A stretch of 64,000 nucleotides of DNA. Source: Actinocrispum wychmicini. Lineage in GTDB: Bacteria; Actinomycetota; Actinomycetes; Mycobacteriales; Pseudonocardiaceae. How positions within the stretch are numbered: the stretch's first letter is position 1; each line of letters starts with the position of its first letter. The notes below the pieces were generated by a model. It made no database searches. It was not told where the DNA came from and was given only the letters and a program-made list of their open reading frames with translations. A program made the position numbers and the translations under genes. The stretch spans positions 682,001-746,000 of the forward strand of contig NZ_SLWS01000006.1 of the NCBI RefSeq assembly GCF_004345645.1. The letters are read 5' to 3'. Of this stretch, positions 60,187 through 64,000 are shown one piece after another.

Positions 60187-60215
60187 TTGACACGCGCTTC
60201 ACACGATGTGACACT
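60187..60215 (+). promoter_or_regulatory. Probable lacI operon promoter
   Basis: TTGACA at 60187-60192, 17 bp, then GACACT at 60210-60215 as a -10 candidate. The message would start about ten bases before the lacI ATG, so the LacI operator at the start codon would overlap the transcription start. Confidence 0.45.
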
Positions 60216-60224
60216 CGCCGCACC

Positions 60225-61250
60225 ATGACAACGTTGTCGGAAACAGGAGCCCGCAAGGTTCGCCGAGCGACCATGAGCGACGTCGCGCGGCTTGCCGGCG
60301 TGAGCATCAAGACCGTCTCCAGGGTGGTCAACGACGAGCCCGGTGTCCACCCGGACACGGCGGAGCGCGTGCTGGCCGCGATCGAACAGCTCGGCTTCCG
60401 CCGCAACCTCGGCGCCCGCAACCTGCGGCGCGGCATGTCCACCGGGACCATCGGCCTGGTTCTCGAAGATGTCGGGAACCCGTTCTATTCCGTGCTCACC
60501 CGTGCGGTGGAAGAGGTCGCGCGGCAGTTCGGCCGGCAGGTGCTGACCGGCTCGTCGGCCGAGGACCCGGCCCGGGAACGTGAGCTGGCGCTGGAGTTCT
60601 GCTCCCGCCGCGTGGACGGGTTGATCGTTGTTCCCGCCGGGATGCAGCACGGCTACCTCGTGCCTGAGATGCGCGCGGGCACGCCCGTCGTGTTCGTCGA
60701 CCGGCCGGCCGGTGACGTGGTCGCCGACACCGTGCTCGTTGACAACCTTGGCGGGACCGCGGCCATGGTCGACCATCTCGCCGGGCACGGGCACAGCCGG
60801 ATCGGTTTCCTCGGGGACGCGCCGGACATCTTCACCGCGAGCGAACGGCTACGCGGATTCCGGGAAGGCTGCGCGCGGGCCGGCATCCGTTACGACGAGT
60901 CGCTCGTCGTGATGGGCCCGCACGCCGAGCCCAACGTCACCACCGAGGTCACGCGGCTGCTCGCCGCGGGCGCGACCGCGTTGATCGCGGGCAACAACCG
61001 GATCACAGTCATGGTGCTGCGCGCGTTGAGCACGGTTCCGCAGCGGCCCGCGTTGGCCGGATTCGACGACTTCGAACTGGCGGACCTGCTCGACCCACCG
61101 GTGACCGTGCTCGCGTACGACATCGCCGGGATGGGGCGCGCCGCCGCCGAACTGCTCTTCGCCCGGATGGAGGGCGACACGTCACCGCCGCGCCGGATCG
61201 TGCTGCCGGCGCACATCATCGCTCGGGGATCAGGAGAGGTACGCCCTTGA
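60225..61250 (+). CDS. LacI family transcriptional regulator
   Basis: A 341-residue LacI-type repressor. The HTH (DVARLAGVSIKTVSRVV) begins near residue 19, followed by the hinge and a periplasmic-binding-protein-like sugar domain (GLVLEDVGNPFYS; VVFVDRPAGDVVADTVLVDN; GHSRIGFLGDA; AGFDDFELADLLDPPVTV). It probably senses mannose or a derivative and controls the GH92 gene and its own operon. Its start codon lies inside a palindromic operator. The stop overlaps the manA-like gene (TTGA). Confidence 0.92.
   Translation: MTTLSETGARKVRRATMSDVARLAGVSIKTVSRVVNDEPGVHPDTAERVLAAIEQLGFRRNLGARNLRRGMSTGTIGLVLEDVGNPFYSVLTRAVEEVARQFGRQVLTGSSAEDPARERELALEFCSRRVDGLIVVPAGMQHGYLVPEMRAGTPVVFVDRPAGDVVADTVLVDNLGGTAAMVDHLAGHGHSRIGFLGDAPDIFTASERLRGFREGCARAGIRYDESLVVMGPHAEPNVTTEVTRLLAAGATALIAGNNRITVMVLRALSTVPQRPALAGFDDFELADLLDPPVTVLAYDIAGMGRAAAELLFARMEGDTSPPRRIVLPAHIIARGSGEVRP
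60226..60239. promoter_or_regulatory. LacI-family operator over the lacI start codon
   Basis: A 14-bp element TGACAACGTTGTCG with a perfect 12-bp palindrome GACAACGTTGTC at 60227-60238, beginning one base into the ATG. This is a typical actinobacterial LacI site, and its near twin lies before the GH92 gene. Autoregulation is likely. Confidence 0.7.
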
Positions 61251-62281
61251 ACAGCCCAGACGCAGCCTTGGGCACGAGCCCGGTCTGGCTGCCGGCCAAC
61301 CAGCCGCTCCAGTTCTACGCCGGCGGCAGCGGGATCGTCGCGCTGCGTGGGGCGGGGAACGCGCGGCTGGACCACGGACCGGAGGACTGGGTTGCGTCGA
61401 CCACGACCAGGTTCGGCCAGCCCACCGACGGCCTGACCAGGCTGGACGACGGCCAGTGGCTGCGTGACGCGGTCCGGCTGCACCCGGAGAACTGGCTGGG
61501 CCGTTCGCACGCGACGTCGTTCGGGGCGGACCCGGCGGTGTTGGTGAAGCTCCTGGACGCCGGTCAGCGGCTGCCGGTGCACTGCCATCCGTCGAACGAG
61601 TTCGCCCGCGCGCACATGAACTCGCACTACGGGAAGACCGAGGCGTGGATCGTGGTGGGCACGCCGGCGGACGGCGGTCAGGTCCACATCGGATTCACCG
61701 GGGACGTGTCCGCGTCGACCGTGGCGGACTGGGTGGCCGAACAGGACACCGCGGCGATGCTGTCCGCGTTGAACCCGGTGACCGTCCGGGCGGGTGACAC
61801 CGTGTTCGTGCCCGCCGGTCTGCCGCACGCGATCGGCGCCGGGGTGTTCATCGTCGAGCTGCAGCAGCCGACCGACCTGTCGGTGACGTTGGAGTGGAAG
61901 GACTTCCTGGACTCCGAGGCCGGCGGCCACCTCGGCTTCGGCTTCGACGTGGTGCTCGGCTGCGTCGACCGGTCCGGGTGGGACGCCGGCCGGCTGGCGT
62001 CCATCGTCCGGCACACCGAGGACGCCGGCCCGGTGACCGACCTGCTGGGTCCGGACGCGGCCGCTTTCTTTCGCGCGCAACGGATCCGTGGCGGCGCCGC
62101 ACTGGATCCGTCGTTCTCGGTGCTGGTCGTGCTGGACGGCTCCGGGACGTTGTCCACTGGACAGAATTCGGTCCCGCTGAGAAAAGGTGACACATATGTG
62201 CTTCCGCACCGCGCCGGGGAGTCTATTGTGGACGGCGACGTGACCGCGATCCGTTGCCTGCCGCCGGAGGTTCCCCAGTGA
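61247..62281 (+). CDS. Class I mannose-6-phosphate isomerase-like protein
   Basis: A 344-residue cupin-type isomerase. The zinc ligands lie in PVHCHPSNEFAR and the downstream Glu of KTEAWIVVGTP; VPAGLPHAIGAGVFIVELQQ is the second conserved block. It should interconvert mannose-6-phosphate and fructose-6-phosphate, matching a mannosidase and sugar transporter beside it. The start is an unusual TTG overlapping the lacI stop (TTGA), with GGAGAGG upstream. The stop overlaps the next GTG. A different sugar specificity is possible. Confidence 0.83.
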   Translation: MNSPDAALGTSPVWLPANQPLQFYAGGSGIVALRGAGNARLDHGPEDWVASTTTRFGQPTDGLTRLDDGQWLRDAVRLHPENWLGRSHATSFGADPAVLVKLLDAGQRLPVHCHPSNEFARAHMNSHYGKTEAWIVVGTPADGGQVHIGFTGDVSASTVADWVAEQDTAAMLSALNPVTVRAGDTVFVPAGLPHAIGAGVFIVELQQPTDLSVTLEWKDFLDSEAGGHLGFGFDVVLGCVDRSGWDAGRLASIVRHTEDAGPVTDLLGPDAAAFFRAQRIRGGAALDPSFSVLVVLDGSGTLSTGQNSVPLRKGDTYVLPHRAGESIVDGDVTAIRCLPPEVPQ

Positions 62282-63039
62282 CACCAGTCCTACAGGCGAA
62301 GGACATCGTCAAGCACTACGGTACGGTCGAAGCCCTGCGCGGCGCCTCCTTCGAGGTCGGCGCGGGCGAGGTGGTGGCTCTGATCGGCGACAACGGCGCC
62401 GGCAAGTCCACCTTGGTGAAATGCCTGTCCGGCGCGGAGATCCCGGACTCGGGCACGATCCTGATCGAAGGCACGCCGGTCGCCCTGGACTCGCCGGTGG
62501 CCGCCCGCCGGCTCGGGATCGAGACGGTCTACCAGGACCTGGCGGTCGCGCCCGAACTGGACCCGGCCGCGAACCTGTTCCTGGGCAGGGAGATCCGCCG
62601 CAAGGGCCTGCTGGGTCGGCTGGGTGTGCTGGACAAGGCCGAGATGCGTCGGAAGGCGGCGGCGGAGTTCACCCGGCTCGGCGTGACGTTGCAGAGCATC
62701 GACGTCCCGATCAGCGCGCTGTCCGGTGGCCAGCGGCAGAGTGTGGCGGTGGCCCGGTCCGTGGTGTGGGCCAGCAAGGTGGTGTTCATGGACGAACCGA
62801 CCGCCGCACTCGGTGTGGTGCAACGGGAGAAGGTCCTCGACGTGATCCGGCGGGTCCGGGACGAGGGTATGGCGGTCGTGCTGATCAGCCACAACATGCC
62901 CGAGGTGCTGTCGGTGTCGGACCGGGTGGAGGTGCTGCGGCTGGGCCGCCGGGTGGCCCGGTTCACCGCGGCCGAGGCCACCCTGGAGGACCTGGTCGGC
63001 GCCATGACCGGGGCCCTGACCCAGGAGAACGCCGCATGA
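62278..63039 (+). CDS. Sugar ABC transporter ATP-binding protein
   Basis: A 253-residue ATPase of the single-copy FrcA/ribose-like group. Walker A is GDNGAGKST (37-45), the signature LSGGQRQSVAVA, Walker B VVFMDEPTAALG and the switch His VLISHNMPEV. Unlike RbsA it has one ABC domain only. The GTG overlaps the manA-like stop and its own stop overlaps the permease ATG, so all are coupled. A periplasmic binding protein is expected beyond the window. Confidence 0.92.
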   Translation: MTPVLQAKDIVKHYGTVEALRGASFEVGAGEVVALIGDNGAGKSTLVKCLSGAEIPDSGTILIEGTPVALDSPVAARRLGIETVYQDLAVAPELDPAANLFLGREIRRKGLLGRLGVLDKAEMRRKAAAEFTRLGVTLQSIDVPISALSGGQRQSVAVARSVVWASKVVFMDEPTAALGVVQREKVLDVIRRVRDEGMAVVLISHNMPEVLSVSDRVEVLRLGRRVARFTAAEATLEDLVGAMTGALTQENAA

Positions 63040-64000
63040 CAACCGTGGACACTGTTCCGGGCATCGAGCGCCGGAGCCTGGGGGCGCGGGTCGTCTCCGC
63101 GAACACGTTCTGGATCGCCTTGATGCTCCTGGCGCTCCTGGTCGTGTTCAGCGCGCTGGCGCCGAACTCGTTCCTCACGTTCTTCAACTTCCAGCGGCTG
63201 TTCGTCGAGACGTCGGTTCTGCTGGTGGTCGCGGTCGGGATGACGTTCGTGATCATCACCGGCGGGATCGACCTGTCCGTCGGCTCGGTGCTGATCTTCG
63301 CCGGGATGATCTCCGCCAAGACCATGGAGTGGCTGAGCCCGGGACAGGACGCCACCAACGCGGGCTGGGGAGTGATCCTCATCGGCCTGGTGGTCGCGGT
63401 GGCCGGCGGGTCGCTGTGGGGCCTGATCAACGGCCTGCTGATCGCGCGGGCGCACATCCCGCCGCTGATCGTCACGTTGGGGTCGTTGGGCGCCGCACTG
63501 GGTGTCGCGAGCCTGTTGAACGACGGCACCGACGTCCGCACGGTACCCACCCAACTTCAGGACACGCTGGGCTTCGGGACGTTGGAGGGCAACATCCCGA
63601 ACCTGGTCGTGGTGGCCGCGGTGATCACCCTGATCTTCGGCCTCGTGCTGCACACAACGAGGTTCGGCCGGTACACGTTCGCGATCGGGTCCAACGCGGA
63701 GGCGGCGCGGCGGGCGGGCATCGGGGTGAGGGGGCACCTGACCACGGTGTACCTGCTCACCGGTTTCCTGGCCGGGATCGCCGGGTTCATGTCGTTGGCG
63801 TACTTCACGTCGACCACGATCTCCGGCCACACCACGGACAACCTCAACGCGATCGCCGCGGTCGTCCTGGGCGGGACAAGCCTGTTCGGCGGGGTCGGCA
63901 CCATCCTGGGCACGGTGATCGGCGTGTTCATCCCGGCGGTGCTGCAAAAAGGTTTCAACATCATCGGCGTCCAGCAGTACTGGCAGCAGATCGCGGTCGG
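63036..64000 (+). CDS. Sugar ABC transporter permease (3' truncated)
   Basis: The gene runs off the right edge after about 321 codons. It is a BPD_transp_2-type permease (RbsC/FrcC group) with about eight to nine membrane helices and the family motif ITGGIDLSVGS near residue 70; GSNAEAARRAGI lies in the cytoplasmic loop that meets the ATPase. ATG overlaps the ATPase stop (ATGA). Together with the preceding ATPase it should import a monosaccharide, probably mannose released by GH92. Confidence 0.92.
   Translation, partial: MTTVDTVPGIERRSLGARVVSANTFWIALMLLALLVVFSALAPNSFLTFFNFQRLFVETSVLLVVAVGMTFVIITGGIDLSVGSVLIFAGMISAKTMEWLSPGQDATNAGWGVILIGLVVAVAGGSLWGLINGLLIARAHIPPLIVTLGSLGAALGVASLLNDGTDVRTVPTQLQDTLGFGTLEGNIPNLVVVAAVITLIFGLVLHTTRFGRYTFAIGSNAEAARRAGIGVRGHLTTVYLLTGFLAGIAGFMSLAYFTSTTISGHTTDNLNAIAAVVLGGTSLFGGVGTILGTVIGVFIPAVLQKGFNIIGVQQYWQQIAV

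Overview
The window is strongly GC-rich, uses many GTG and TTG starts, and has many 4-bp start/stop overlaps (ATGA, GTGA, TTGA). Gene families and gene order point to a high-GC actinomycete, most likely Pseudonocardiales (Amycolatopsis, Kibdelosporangium or Lentzea type); this placement is inferred from content, not from a search. No rRNA, tRNA, CRISPR array, transposase or prophage was seen. About 53 protein genes are supported; the first and last run off the window.

Layout. (1) 1-12.9 kb is a block resembling the mycobacterial Rv3031-Rv3041c neighbourhood: a GH57 glucan-branching enzyme (cut at the left edge), a GT4 alpha-glucan glycosyltransferase, a hexapeptide acyltransferase, a THUMP-like/SAM protein, a SAM methyltransferase, an enoyl-CoA hydratase and an ABC ATPase. 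Between them lie an SDR/TetR pair, a secreted Cys-containing protein of unknown function, a Crp-type regulator with a 20-bp palindrome beside it, and tandem Uma2 genes. (2) 13-20 kb holds glgX, a cysteine dioxygenase/rhodanese pair behind a candidate Cys-responsive leader peptide with nested hairpins, an NYN-domain gene, two tandem alpha/beta-hydrolases and a membrane/repeat protein. (3) 20-35 kb is the glycogen/GlgE locus: glgP, a nucleotidyltransferase, glgE, a zinc-ribbon gene, treS, mak and glgB. TreS makes maltose from trehalose, Mak makes maltose-1-phosphate, GlgE polymerises it, GlgB branches the glucan, and GlgP and GlgX take it apart. A type VII secretion-like cassette (EspC-like protein, WxG protein, two DUF3558-like lipoproteins) and a snapalysin-like protease sit between mak and glgB. 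(4) 35-41.7 kb is a coupled minus-strand operon ybaB - EspC-like - giant WxG/RHS polymorphic toxin - putative immunity protein - VOC protein. (5) 41.8-48.1 kb has two paralogous zinc-metallopeptidase lipoproteins flanking a SthA-type transhydrogenase and a secreted GH27 alpha-galactosidase. (6) 48.1-56.6 kb is mixed: CnoX-like thioredoxin, SCO6745-family and MTH1187-family genes, MarR, a fused CE4 deacetylase/GT2 transferase with a membrane partner, a holin-like membrane protein and an ABC-2 exporter. (7) 56.6-64 kb is a probable mannose-scavenging locus: a secreted GH92 alpha-mannosidase divergent from lacI - manA-like isomerase - sugar ABC ATPase - permease (cut at the right edge). Two near-identical LacI-type operators lie in front of the GH92 gene and of lacI.

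The most notable signals are the cysteine leader/attenuator candidate at 15.2-15.3 kb, the T7SS-linked RHS toxin operon, the two matched LacI operators, a 159-bp imperfect hairpin between them, a 54-bp perfect palindrome at 48.06-48.11 kb, and the secretion-type cassette splitting the glgE-treS-mak-glgB locus. All functions are read from motifs by eye; no database search was run.
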